This document shows positions 22,331 to 34,710 of a DNA stretch of 64,000 nucleotides, piece by piece; position 1 is the first letter of the stretch; each line of letters begins with the position of its first letter. The DNA is taken from NCBI GenBank assembly GCA_003586115.2, contig QVOM02000034.1, positions 136,810,941-136,874,940 on the forward strand. The letters are read 5' to 3'. Source of the DNA: Salvator merianae (lineage: Eukaryota; Chordata; Lepidosauria; Squamata; Teiidae). Position numbers and translations under genes: made by a program. The notes under the pieces were generated by a model. The model ran no database searches and was not told the DNA's origin. It saw nothing but the letters and a program-made list of their open reading frames with translations.

Positions 22331-23339
22331 GGCCATTTGCTCCTCCATGCCCTGAGTGCACCAAGAACTTGAAGAGCTATTGGACAAGATAATTTAAGTG
22401 AAGGAAAAAATTCCCCAGCATCTCAAATTAAAAAAAAAAAAAGAAGAAGTTTCAGATTGCTAGAGAAAAATGGGTGGTGAAAGTTCTGGGCACAAAATAG
22501 GATGCATGAAGACTGAATGCAGACTTCCAAAGTCAAGCAAGAAAGAACTAGGATAGATAAATCGATGAGTAAACAGAAGAATGTTATAAGAAAGGGAAAT
22601 CCCAGGGAAGTTTTGTCTGTTTATAGCATTTGCTTTCTGATTCTTGGGCTTTCTGCACAGAAAAGCCTCTGTTCAAAATCAGTGCGTCTGGGAAGGCATG
22701 GGTGAGATCAGCACCATCGGCATGACAGCACTGGTCCAGACCATGCCCTGGTCTCAAAGCTTGCACAAGCTTCGTGGCTTCACTCCCACGCCTTCAATGC
22801 AGAGTTCCTATGTGACTGACAGTTTTATGTTTCTGTGATAGTTCCAAGGACATGCAATAGGGGAGAGTAAAAAGCAATAAAGAATGCTAAAGGAGTATCA
22901 GCTCCTGAGTGCCAAGTATGTCCAGATGGAGTGGGGTGTTTAGAGAGTATAGTGATTATGCTAATGCAGTCTCTTATAGCTATTCACCATATATATGTAG
23001 CAACAAAAGTTCCTAGCCTTGTAGCCTCTGTGGGATGCATTTTGATGGCGTATCACTGAAATGTATTTCAAGGTAGCTCAGAGAATGAGAGGTAAGCCTT
23101 CTGCATGCCTCCTGTGTTTTAGATCAAGGCCGCTGGTTCCTCTGGTAGACCCAATTAAATGGGTCTACCAGAGATACAAACAAGGCTTCCCTGTTCAGCA
23201 TCATGCTTTATCTAATACAGATGGAGAGGACCAGTGGGAGGCATGACCTTACAGATCTGTGTTAATGTGCAGATCTGATGCCTAAATGCTTACTACACAG
23301 ACCCTTAATCCAAATTAAGGGCTATGCAGAAAGGGCCCT
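22331..23339. other. Intergenic, nothing recognised
   Basis: An A-homopolymer at about 22430-22443 is the only notable feature. GACCCAATTAAATGGGTC at 23148-23165 is a short palindrome. Confidence 0.4.
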
Positions 23340-23645
23340 TATAAAATACCTTGAAGTGGGTTACATAGGTTTACAAGGATTAAACAATATAAAATGCAAT
23401 GTTAAAAACTGTATTAGGATAGTGGAAGAGTTCAGACAGACAAATCAGGCAATTCTACTATTGGCACAAGAAAGGCTGGAAAGCAGGCACCTAAAGATAG
23501 TTAAAAAAAAAAGGCAACCCCAGGCTGTCAGAGGGGAAGGGATTCCAGAGTGTAGGTGCTATATTAGAGAAGGCCTGGCTCTGGATAACCGTAAGATGAC
23601 CTTCAGTGATTTGTGGCACCTAAGGGTTCTTTGGATGATCTGAGT
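23340..23645 (-). repeat. CR1/L2-like LINE 3' end (degraded)
   Basis: GGGTTACATAGGTTTACAAG at the left and ATTCCAGAGTGTAGGTGCTA / TAGAGAAGGCCTGGCTCTGG at the right are antisense forms of the LINE C-terminal and tail wording seen at 12.5 and 16.1 kb. No intact frame. Confidence 0.55.
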
Positions 23646-23750
23646 CATGATTTGTAAGACTCAAATCTGTAACTTGAGTAAGAGCTACCAGTCCTTATCC
23701 CAAAGTCAGTGATACTAGTAGCAATGATACTAGTAGCACTTGATTGCTAC

Positions 23751-23931
23751 CAGCAGCGGCCCGTGGCTTTAAGGGCGGGTGTTTATAATGCGCGGGAAGT
23801 GGGCGATCACTCTTTGTGGGGCCTCCAGGCCTCACCTGCTGTGACAGTACGGAGACCAGAAGGCCCCGCAAACAGCAATCGCCTGCTTCTCGTGCGTTAC
23901 AAACACCCGCCCTTAAAGCCACAGGCTGCTG
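23751..23931. mobile_element. 181-bp foldback element with long terminal inverted repeats
   Basis: The left arm starts CAGCAGCGGCCCGTGGCTTT and continues AAGGGCGGGTGTTTATAATG. The right arm is its near-complement, ending CCCTTAAAGCCACAGGCTGC then TG. Arms are about 55 bp, with a GCGGGAAGTGGGCGATC / GCAATCGCCTGCTTCTCG inner match. The CA...TG ends suggest hAT, but a clean 8-bp target duplication was not found (GCTAC versus GCTAAC adjoin the ends). Confidence 0.7.
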
Positions 23932-24140
23932 CTAACTGATACATATATATGGTGAATAACTGATAAGAGAATAGATAAAATCAGAGACACTGCTAAATGT
24001 GCTTAAATGAAATATTATAAAACAAATAAAAGGGGACAGCATTTGTGTACATAATTATTTACATTTAGAACCAACCTGATAGCAACTAACAACTTCTATA
24101 TGGGATATAGTGATTCTTGATGTCCGTGTGTATCATATAA

Positions 24141-24701
24141 GGCCTTTTCCACATTGGGCAGTGGAATAGGCCAAGGTCTGGTCTAGTCCTTCACCATCTG
24201 CACACTAGCATGGGATAACAGATTCCCACACTGACAAACATGCTTCATCCTCACTGGACAAAGTGTGGACTGGGCTAGGGTACCCAAAATAGTGCCCTAG
24301 CCTGTTATAGCTATAGGCCAACACTGAGATCTACAACTGGCCTAGGATCACTAAACCAGACCACAGAGGCATGCAGATGGCATATCCCTGTGATCCAGTA
24401 TACCACGGATAACTTATTTTAGTGGCACTCCAGGAAGTGGTGGTGGAAACGGGTCTGGCCTGAAAATGGTTAAGCCAGAAACTCTGATGGAAACTTTTGA
24501 CCTTGGCCTTTGGAATGTTGGTACTGCCTTCGAGGACTCTCCAGAAGGAGCAACCAGTGCTAGAGCAAAACGGGCCTTCTGAATGTGGATGGCCCTGTTC
24601 CACTTCAGTGGCAACCCATCCCAGGTTGGGATGAGTTGCTTGTTCCAGGATGGGGCATCCCACCCTGTCCTGGAACAGACAGAGCAAGTACAGAAAGACC
24701 C
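24141..24701. mobile_element. MITE of the GGCC..TTT..TGCAC-ended family
   Basis: The left end is GGCCTTTTCCACATTG and the right end GTACAGAAAGACCC. TAA flanks both sides (24138-24140, 24702-24704), a 3-bp duplication fitting PIF/Harbinger-type TWA targets. Interior wording (ACCACAGAGGCATGCAGATGG, TAGTGGCACTCC) recurs at 37795-37860 and 38620-38690. Non-coding. Confidence 0.65.
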
Positions 24702-25077
24702 TAAGTGTCTATAGAGAGGAAGATTTTGCATATACAAACTTCTCTAACCAAACATCTGTTCTGTAACATATGGGTGTCATACTTCCTTGAGGGCTCCCTT
24801 GGACAATTCATCACATCTCCTTTCTGGTTCCCAGCCAGCATCACTCTGCACTACAACACTCTGACAAGTTTGTACCTCTGTTTACTCATAATGCCTTAAA
24901 GACCATCATTATACTTGTCACCTCATCACCACACCCCAGGTTTTGCATTTCTATTGCTATAACACATGCAACCTGCCTATATAAGTCTCTACCTAGGTAC
25001 TTGACTCCATGCATCTGATAAGGTAGGCTTAGTTTACAAAAGCTCATGCTACCAACTTCTTTGTTAGTCTCTAAGGG

Positions 25078-25262
25078 CCTTTTCCCCGGCCACTGTCATG
25101 GTGCAGGCCACCAGCATTCACACTGCAAATGCTGGTAGCCCATTGCTGTTATGTTCCAGGCCTCGTAGTGTGAATGGATTTTATGCTGCAGGGTCTGTTT
25201 CACTTTAGAATGGTATATTTATTCTGTTCTAAGGTGGAAAATGCCAGAAGGTTCTTTCGTGC
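25078..25262. mobile_element. MITE-like fragment with GGGCCTTTTCCCC end
   Basis: Begins GGGCCTTTTCCCCGGCCACT. Its body, ACTGTCATGGTGCAGGCCACC, AGCATTCACACTGCAAATGC and TTTAGAATGGTATATTTATTC, matches the body of elements at 35110-35240 and 62815-62960. The right boundary is uncertain (GTGGAAAATGCC). Confidence 0.5.
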
Positions 25263-26339
25263 TACTAGACCCCCTTGCTTATTCTTTCTGAAGCCATTGG
25301 TTCTGTATAGGGGAGTAGTATAGCATGTGAGATATTGGATACAGAGCTACAAATAAATCACTCTCTACTTCACATGTAGCCTCTGTGGTCTTTTTTACAC
25401 CACCCACCTGCAAGTTAAGAAGGCCATTACTTATATGGGATCGGTTAAAAAAGCACAGCAGAAGCAGAAACAGAGGAAATGGATCTGCCTCTGCTTTGCT
25501 CCTGTTGAATTAAAGTAGCAACATAACCGCATTATATTCAGAAACAGAGGAAATTAACTAGCTATTCTTCTGTCACTGAGATTTTAACCATGCTATTAAC
25601 TACTACATTAATTATAAATATGGAGACAGGAGTCCCAGAAGTTATTTTGAGAGCCTGATTTAGGGGCACCTGGTTGGCATTTCTAACTAAAGGTGCTATA
25701 TAATTTCATCAGAGATATCCACCATATGATACAGTTTGCAAATAAGAGGGAATATAGGTCTAAAACAAGAGTGCACTGTGACTAGAGTCTATTTGCCTTA
25801 TCTCATCAGCCATCAGAAAACCTGTTTATTTTTTGAAATTCTAGGCAGGCAGGCAGGCAGGCAGAAAAAAGAAGAGATTGGAGGGTACATTATACAAACC
25901 AGAGCTAAAGGGTGCTCAGTCTCATCCTGTGATCCCAAATACCAAGTAGGTCAATGAAGACATTAGTGTCTTCACCTGGATTCAGACAAAGGCAGAGTTC
26001 CTGCTTTTTTATTCCTGGAAAATAGAACTAATTCATATCCCATAACTCTTCAATGTATTCCCAAATACTAAAAATCTCTTCATATAGCCTGTAGGAAGAT
26101 AAAATCCTGCCAGATAGCAGCCATTCTTCCTTCTTTTTGGTGGTGGAAACTCTTGCATAATACTAATCTGAGCCAATAAGGAACAGAAACCCATATTTTA
26201 TAACATTTTGCCTATATTTCAGTTGTTTTTATTTTTTTGTTGTTCTGCTACCTCATCCCACTTTGCATAACATCTTCCCTGGTGAAGACTCCTGGAGGAC
26301 TCAAAAGCTTACATATTTGTCTGACATTTTGGTTAGTCC
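25263..26339. other. Intergenic with (GGCA)n microsatellite
   Basis: A GGCA tetranucleotide run lies at 25843-25864. Nothing else recognised. Confidence 0.5.
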
Positions 26340-26652
26340 TTATACTTAGTTTCCAGTTATTGGAGATGGAACAATTCTTATCTATTTCTGAGAACAGTCT
26401 TGCCAGAATGGGTGCCCACCAGTCTGCAAACTCACTGAATAGTTCGGGGGGGAGCATATCTTCTCCAGGGGCTTGTACAGTAGCCAGGGTTCCTATCAGC
26501 TTCTTACATTCATTAGTTGACACTGTGGACCATTCTGGGAGAGGCTCGTTGTTAAAATAGCGTTTCACAGTATTGGAGTCATAATTATACGTTTTGGTAG
26601 AATGACATGTCCATGCCTCTGACATTTTGGTTAGTTCTAATAAAGATGCCAT
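26340..26652 (-). repeat. Non-LTR retrotransposon reverse-transcriptase fragment
   Basis: The minus-strand frame reads PGEDMLPPELFSEFADWW then APILARLFSEID and NNWKLSI, the KAPGxDxLPxE...LARLFxxID...IPxxW block that precedes the RT palm in many LINEs. The frame is lost after NWKLSI. Both ends are truncated. The LINE clade cannot be set from this piece. Confidence 0.7.
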
Positions 26653-29600
26653 CCAACAGAGAACCTTGCTATTTGTAACAGAGTGGACAGTGGACCCATA
26701 GTAGCTTCATGCTGCATCTATTGCAAAATAAATACACCAGTATATTTGAAGACATAGCTGTGTTTGGAAAAAAAGACAGAACAGAGCAGTCAGGTAAAGA
26801 CAGGAACAATGATGATAGCTGGCAAAAAAGCAAATTACCATTGGGATGCCATTCTCAGGTTGTGTGCCCCTTACTCAGCAAAGACACCTTAAGTGAGGCC
26901 AGCTTCCATTACCCTCAATGGAGATCAGCTACCTTGATGGCCTGATTAAGGTGCCTTGACTACATAATGAAGGTGCTCTGCAGCCAGTAAGCCCCAAAGG
27001 GGATGTAACTGTGCTGGATCAAATGTTCTAAGAAGTGTCTCTGAGAAGGTTCAGCCTGATAAGCTTGTGAAAATCTTGTTACAGCGCCTCTGATCCAGAA
27101 CCTTCCAAACGAAGCACAGAAAGATGAACCTGTTGGCATTCTCGCTCCAAACTGTGTGGTTAAGTCTACTACAGAACAAAGTCTAGCAAAGTAAAACACA
27201 GAATAGTCCAAGACCACACTTGGATATGATTTGCACTGGGTTATTCCTGGTGGCATGTTGCCCACACACCTGCTGCTGCCCTGGCCAAGCAAAAATCACT
27301 GCCGGGGTATTTTCATTCTTTGGCTGCGATATCAATGGCTGGGGTTGTTCAAATACACAAAATGGCAGTGGGTCTGCTCAAGGGCAACAGAATGGTAATG
27401 GCATGGCTTCTGGGAAGAGTGGGGGTAAGGACAGGAATAAGCCCTGTTGCAGCTCTTACTCCTGCTCGCTATTTAACAGTGCTCTACTGAACACTTACAG
27501 CAGGATGGCAGCTGGCTGCATGTGGGTCCAGGAGGTCTGCACTCCGTCAGCACACCAACAATGCCATGAAGAAGCAGGTAAATCCTACACTTTCCACCAG
27601 GCAACAATGCCATAAACTGGCTAATTCTGTAAGTGGAGGAAGGCAAGGGGGAGATGGACATTCAGTACCTGCAGAAAGAAAGAGAAGAAATGGACTCTCA
27701 AATCCATCGCTGAAAAGATTCCATCAATAATCATCAGGGCACGGGCTATACAGTTTATTTTGTTTTGCCTTCCTTTGATATTAACCATATTGGTTAGCCA
27801 ACAGAATATTCTGCTGGCAAACTGATATGGTTAGTTGTATTGTTGATGGAATCTTTCCAATAATGAGAAGTAGCAGTGGGCCCAGGCAGAAGCACACTTC
27901 AGTTTGCATGCTTTGTTTGAAATCTAGGCAGTGGCAAGATCCTCTGCACTGATCCAAAATGAGTTGTATGCCATTATTGGGAGCTTTGGGTGCAGCCTGT
28001 GCCATTGGCTGCTGTTGGGTCTGAAGGCACCAGTTACTGACCATTCCACCACGAGTCAGTGCTGTTACTAAGCAATTACTGTAGCATTAAGCACAAGTAT
28101 CATATGGGGCACTTGGCATCTAACTAACGTAATGTACGTTCTGTGTATTGGATACTTCCTGTATGATAATGCACAGTAAATTAATTAACAATTTCAAGTG
28201 TCTCATAACTATATCCATGAAAAACATGCAACACATGCAGAGATGAGTGAGTACCTCTTGCTTCCATGGTGACTGGTGCGTTAGAGCTGGGTGGGGCAGA
28301 ATACCAGACAGTTAAAAGGAAGTAGCACCAGAGGTCAGGTCGGTAGAGCCAATGGCAGGTTAAACACTATTAAATTAGAAAGGCTGCTTAAACCCCCATG
28401 AAAACTGAATTTACTGAACATAATGGGTTATATATGTACTAGCCTTGTCTGAATTGAAACATGGGCCAAAAATCTGACCAGAGGTCAGCAAGGGGGTAAG
28501 ACAGGCTTGCTACCTACTGCTGCCTCCTTTCCTGCTTCCCATTCCATACTTACTGGTAATCCCTGGAGAAGTGCTTCAAGGACACTTCTTGTGGTAAATC
28601 ACTTCCTCTGGCAAGAAGAACTTCCCCCCTGGCCCCATCAGGCCACAGACATGCTTCACAGCTCAACTCCTAATACCACATCCAGGCCACCTCTGGCTGG
28701 ACCAGGAGGTAACATCAGATATGTAAACCGAGTTCTGCTCACACAAATGTTCCACCCAGCATGGAGCTCTATGTTGGAACCGCATGTTTGCTGGCAAACT
28801 GTCCACCTTAAAGATGACATGGAAGTAGGTTGGCTCCACCTGGCCTTTATCTGGCATTTCAATAGAGCTGTACATTAAAGAGAAACAGAGAATGGACTCA
28901 TCCTTTCATCTACTGGGAGTAGTATGTTGGTGCCCATTTTGCCTTTCTGGACCAGTCTACTACCCCCAGTTTTTTTCTGAAAGGGAAGCATGCATTTTTT
29001 TAAAAAAACTTGGCTAATTAATTTGGATCAAGGTCCTTGACAAAAATGTACCACAGAGGTCTCCTCTGGGCATATCAGAATCTTTGCCTTTTTTGAGGCT
29101 GCTCAGTCCTGCAGAAAATATATCTGAAAATATATCTGAAAAGGATGTATTTGTAAAGCCAATTTATCTCAGCAATGACAGAAACAGAAGAAAATTGTTT
29201 TCTTGCTTTGACCTGCTTAAGGACAAATATGCTTTTCATATGATCCGTAACCACAAGCCGATACGGCCTCCCCATTTGGAAGCAGACAGCGTGGGACTGA
29301 GGATATGTTTGCATCTCCTTATGTGCATGCACGCATGCACACGCGCGCACACACACACAAATTCTAATTAAAGAAGTATGTGCTGGCATCATCAAATGCT
29401 GTTTCCAATTACTGCCATTGCCAGAATGTTAAGAAGAACTATTTTAAACAAGGCCATAGCAAAAAATAGATTTTGTTTGTCATTAGCTTTGAAACAACGT
29501 TTGAGCTGACAGGCTGGGATTTCCATGTGCCAAGTTTTCGCTTGGTCTGATTGGCCAAGGAGAAAATGAGATTTGTTCTGGTATTGAAGGTCTGGGTAGA

Positions 29601-30214
29601 GCATTCTATATAAGGATTTATTTTTGCGATTTCACATTCCCAATCTTTCTGTGTCCAAAGGAAATTAACATAATGACCTTGTGATGCCAATCCTAAGCAA
29701 GCAATCTGTCTAGCTTGCTTCATGGGGGATTTTCCCTCCTCCACCAAAGTATCCCTACCATAAAATGAAGTAAAATGGCCCCTTCCTGCCATTTTGATAC
29801 CATTAAAGATGATACAGGTTACTTATGACTCACAGAAACTCAAATCAGGGAGGAGAGGCGGAGGGATTAGGGGTTACTACCACTGAGAAAGAGAGACCTA
29901 CTGATCCTCCCAGGAGGCTCCAGGGTAGATGCTGGCCTTGATCCCTTATTCCCCTTGATCTTGCTCAGGAACTGCAGCAAATGAAGATATGTCAATGAAC
30001 CATCCTAGGACATGAGGTTTTAGCCTCTGCACAGCAATTTCAGTTTTACTCCAAACCTGGATTACTGTTTTCTCTTTCTTAAAAGATTTCTGGATATCTT
30101 TTTCCAGAGAAGTTAGAGTTCCTAAATGATACAATTCCTTTAAATTGTGGACTTTGGAGGATTAGTAAAACCTCTAGGTTTTGGGGTGGGTGGGTGTTGA
30201 ATTAGTGTTTTCAT
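26653..30214. other. Intergenic, unclassified
   Basis: 3.5 kb without a supported gene. Open frames at 27220-27615, 28507-28878 and 29439-29792 have no recognisable domain and no splice context. A CA/CG-alternating simple repeat lies at about 29322-29361. Confidence 0.4.
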
Positions 30215-30460
30215 GTTGCATCCACACACAGGGAAAAAAGTGGCTTCAAAGCAGCTTAGAGCAGCTTAGCATCCACATACTAGTGCCTCTAGTTCAAATT
30301 AAAGGGCAGCAAATGCACTTCCAAAATGCATTATCTGGTATTTAATCTGGATTAGAGGTGGGATGGGAACACATCACAGCTGCATGCTACCACCCTTGAG
30401 CTGCTTTTAAGCTGCTTTTCTAAAATTTGTAGTTGCAGTATCATCATACGTGTGAAGTAA
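30215..30460. mobile_element. MITE, TGCATCCACACACAG-ended family (copy 1)
   Basis: Shares CCACATACTAGTGCCTCTAG, AATGCACTTCCAAAATGCAT and GGATTAGAGGTGGGATGGG with copies at 38078-38290 and at 42255-42349 plus 47054-47190. Internal inverted symmetry (CAAAGCAGCTTAGAG / GAGCTGCTTTTAAGCTGC). Ends resemble TGCATCC-CACACA, but exact boundaries are not fixed. Confidence 0.6.
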
Positions 30461-33400
30461 GATCCTTTTCTTCAATGGAATTATTGCAGTATTTATTTTG
30501 TATAGCTAAGCTTTCCAGCCACACTGTTCTCACTTGGTTCACACCTGGCTTGCTATTTTCTTTTTTCTGTTTATTTCTCCACAAGGTGGTGCTGTAGGCT
30601 GTCACTACTGCTGCATATCGAAGGGAAAATCTGAGGGCCTTTCATGGAACTCAGTCACAACAGACTCTTTGCCTCACAGTATGCTTTAGATTTTGCAGGA
30701 TTTTCAAGCAAGTCTCAGAAGAGGGCAGGTCAAGTTCTTCTGGTGCAGCTTTCTTTAGCCTGGCCATGTTCTTTCTTCCTGATTATCGTCAAGCAGGGCA
30801 TGTGCGCAGAAGATTACTTCCAGGTTTATAGCTGTGGTCAGAACTATGGCCATTTCAACATTTACCTCACTTGGAGTGGTCTAATTATTCCACTCCAGTT
30901 TATTTCAGACCAAGCACAGAAGGTGTCATCCACATCACAACTGGATCAACCCTGACAGCACCCACATCTGCCAGCAATTGGCCTAGGCCCCATCATGGAG
31001 CATAAGTGTGGAGCTGAACAGGGCTGTCTTCAAAGGTAGCACCCCACCTCCATGTTGGGGCTCTGAAAGTGACCTTCAGAGGAGGTGTGTAGACTGCAAA
31101 ACTGAGCGGTGGTGGTGTCACATGGACACCATGATGTTTTGCCAAGTCCAGAGTGCTCCCATTCTCCTTGTTCTTCTTGTTCCAGACCAGGCGTGGAATG
31201 ACCAGTGCCTGGACCAGAACAGACAATGATAGTATGGTTGCAGATCTATAGCTAATCTGGAATAGGGACCTTTAGGGACATTTCTAGGCTGGACTAGTAC
31301 TAGTCCCATGTGAAAGAAGTATACTAGCAAGCACCTTGTTCCAGGACACAGGCAAGTGTGAAAATGGCATATAATGCATCTAAAGGGCAGTATATGATGT
31401 TTTCCACTTTAAAAGAATAAATTGATTAGCTTTCATTTCCCCTCTACAAATTCAGTACCATTATGTGAGCTGATGTTTTCTCAAGCACTTATACTTGGGG
31501 AGAGTAATCCATAAAATAATGGTGGCTTCATCTCTTTCATGAAGGAGAAATACTTCCCTCCTCCAAGTTGGCAAGTGTGGTGAAACTCTGGCATCCTCCA
31601 AAGAAAGAAGTTCTATAAACAGCTGAGGTGGGTAGTGTTATATTTGAGGAAAGCACCTTCCTCTCCCTCTTTGCCTGTGTGCCTGCGCACACTCATGCAT
31701 GCATGCATGCATGCATACACATACACATACACACTGATCTGTCCGCGCAAATGCACACACATCTGTCTTACTAACAGCATCTTTGGCAACTTCCACAGGT
31801 ACTGCTGGCACATGTGGAGAAAACCACACCTGAGCTGGAATGGGCCAGAGTGCTTCCTCAGACCCACAAGCAAACTTGGATGGCCATCCTAGTTCTGCCT
31901 AACCTTGAGGCCAGGGAACAAAAGTTCCCCAGTACCAAAGTTGCACATCAGAGACATTTCACCAGGCTCTGGAAATAACCCCAGCAGTGAACCATTTCTA
32001 GACTTTACTGAAATGTTACTGGGTTCTAGAACAGGCTATAGGCTGCTTCTGCCTCCACTGTCTTTCCACACATGGCAACAGGAGTGATCCTTGTCTGCAC
32101 CATAATTACAGAACAGGTTTTCCTGCTTTGTAAGAAGCAATCCCAAGCTTATCTTGATGTCTGGCAAGAACCTTCTGTAATCACTTCAAGAGAGACTAAT
32201 GGCAGCTAAAGAACTTACTCATTTTCTGTTGGTGTTCTTGCACACTTGGCTGGATTCCAGTGACCCCAACTGATCTGATTCTGGAAGATGCCTGCCAGAT
32301 ATCAAAAGTAAGCATTGCTATTATGGAAAACCCAATGTCATTGCTGGGTTTCCCGTTATAGTGATATTATAGATTTTTGGCCCCTTAAAGCAGCATTATT
32401 TTGGGAATGTCAGGAGTATCTCTTGCTTTCCCAATATAGTGCTAAGACAATTGGAGATTTTACTATGCATCTGGAGACAGCCTAGGAGACAAAATGTAGA
32501 GGGCAAATGCTGTTTGTGGGCTTTGTGGCAGATGTCCTTTGGAAATCACAGGAAGTGGCTAGAAATGCACAGAGGAAGTACCTAGAAACATCATGTGATG
32601 GACATAGTCGGGTGGAGCCAAAAGCAAAAGCTCTTGAATTAGATAGTAAATAGATTTCCTTCCTTGATTTTAGCTTTGTCCCCCTCCCCCTGAATTCCAG
32701 AGCCTTTTCTGCACTGGGCTGGAAGACTGGCCAAATGTGACCCATAATACAATTTGTCTGCACAATGGACCAGTTTACTGGGAGTCTCCCCCCCCCCCCC
32801 CAATAGACTATGTCCACACAGAACCAGGCTATGAAGTGGGATAGGGCACCAAAATAGCTCCATATCCTGCTGTACCTGTAAACTGCTTATAAGCCCTCTG
32901 CAAGTGTTCTATTCTACTCTACTGGTCCATGGACCGTGTGCAGATAGGTTGGCATTCAGAGCCCAGCCCCATTTTGAACAGACATCTGGAAACAGTGCTG
33001 CAAATGCACCGCTGGTGAGTACCTGACTGAAAAAGCCCTGGCCGGCAACTTTGAAGGGCAGCAACTTTTCTTCCCAGCCTTTAAAGCTGGGGCTGGCCAC
33101 AATGTGGCAGCCCTTGGAGTGGGCTACCTAGCATTGGCCAGTGTGCTGTGGGATACATCACACCATGCAAAATGGTCCAAGAATCTGTATATGAATATTG
33201 CCAATTAATTAGTTAATTCTTCATTCTTTTTCACTCACTCACCCTAAGGGATCCTTAGCATTTGGAAGCCATTAACCATTTGTGGTCCTCATTGAGCAGT
33301 TTAGGTTGCTTTTTTATGCATTTTTCTTGTTCTTAGTTATGTATTTGCTTTGTTCTGGTGGAATAGCTGTTGTTGCTGTTTGTTACTGCTACTATTGTTA

Positions 33401-33676
33401 TTACTGCAGTCTAGTACATATTGGCTTCTAGGTACTTCAGCAATCTTAGGATCTTTCCAAAATTGCTTGCTAATGGCTCCCTCTTGTGTTTGGATGAGGC
33501 CCTATCAGCTAAGGTTCAATATTTGAAGTTGTATTTTAGTGTACGTATCTTTGCAAAAACCTAGTAAATCAATATTGCTATCAGTTATATTCCAGCTGAG
33601 GACTGAGAATGAGAATGAGATTGAGACAGAGACAGTTTACGCAAGACCAGTCTTATTTATTTATTGCAGAAAGAAA
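30461..33676. other. Intergenic with MITE debris and simple repeats
   Basis: A CATG/CA-rich microsatellite lies at 31694-31735 and a C14 run at 32788-32801. 31890-32100 (GGAACAAAAGTTCCCCAGTA) resembles 62290-62400. 32698-33180 carries GAGCCTTTTCTGCACTGGGC and GCAAATGCACCGCTGGTGAG / AAAAAGCCCTGGCC, which recur at 56925-57000, so it is a degraded copy of the TTTCTGCAC-ended family. Confidence 0.5.
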
Positions 33677-34319
33677 GGGCCTGTTCGCACTTAAGTGCTA
33701 GTGAGCATCCAGAAGCTCACTAGCACAATGCATCCTCACTTTGGGCCTTTCTGCACTTTCCATCTTGGAATATTTGCCAGGGAACATGCCAAGATGGAAC
33801 AGACCTTGCAGAGTGACAGCCAATGGCAATCGGTTACCAGCACTCATGGTGCGAATGCTGACTGCCTGCGCCATGACAGCAGTTGGGGATATGTCCAGCT
33901 GCTACCATGGTGACCAGGGTTGTAGTGTGACTGAACAGCCATAGCTGTGTAGTGCAGCACAGCGTTCACACCTGGAAGAAGGTGTGAACACTGTGTACTG
34001 GGAGCATTCCAGCTGCTCCACTGGCGTAGCGAGGGTGGGGCGGGTGGGGCGGAGCACCCCGGGTGGTGCGTTGTCTGGGGCGGGCGGCGCGCTCATCGCC
34101 CCGGGCGGCCGCCCGGCCGGCGGCGGCCCGGCCGGTCAGCGGCGGCCGCGCTCGTTGGCTTGTCGCCCTGGCCCGCCCGGCGGCGGCCACACTCGTCGCC
34201 TTGTCGCCCTGGCCCACGCGCTGGCGGACGTGCTCGTCGCTTCGTCGCCCGGCCTGCCAGCGTGCGTGTGGGCGGAGCCAGCGAGCGCGCATGCGTGCAG
34301 GCAGGCCCATCGAGGCCGC

Positions 34320-34615
34320 CGCCGGGCGGGCCGGGGCGAGGAGCGAGGCCCCCGCCGGCCGGGGCGAGGAGTGAGGCCCCCGCCGGGCGGTCCGGGGCGA
34401 GGAGCGCGGCCCCCGCCGGGCGGGCCGGGGCGAGGAGCGCGGTCCCGGGCGGGCCGGGGCGAGGAGCGCGGTCCCGGGCGGGCCGGGGCGAGGAGCGCGG
34501 TCCCGGGCGGGCCGGGGCGAGGAGCGAGGTCCCCGCCGGGTGGGCCGGGGCGAGGAGCGAGGCCCCTGCCGGGTGGGCCGGGGCGAGGAGCGACACCCCC
34601 GCCAGGCGGGCCGGG
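34320..34615 (+). repeat. GC-rich minisatellite inside the hAT element
   Basis: About nine copies of a 29-33 bp unit built on GGGCCGGGGCGAGGAGCG, with GGTCCCGGGC and GGCCCCCGCC variants. The four units around 34420-34540 are almost identical to each other, suggesting recent expansion. Confidence 0.9.
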
Positions 34616-34624
34616 GCGACGAGC

Positions 34625-34710
34625 GGGGCATGCACGCTCGCTGGCCCCGCCCACACGCATGCGCGCTCGCTGGCCCCGCCCACGCGCATGCACACTCGCT
34701 GGCCCCGCCC
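34625..34710 (+). repeat. Triplicated 27-28 bp repeat in the same element
   Basis: Three near-identical copies of GCTCGCTGGCCCCGCCCA followed by CGCGCATGC-type spacers. Confidence 0.85.

Noticed and set aside
27220..27615. 131-codon open frame with Cys-rich start, possible secreted peptide
   Set aside because: No convincing signal peptide or cysteine framework, no splice context, and opposite-strand frames are equally open.
31694..31735. CRISPR-like or regulatory repeat array
   Set aside because: It is a simple CATG/CA microsatellite without spacers, and the genome is eukaryotic.
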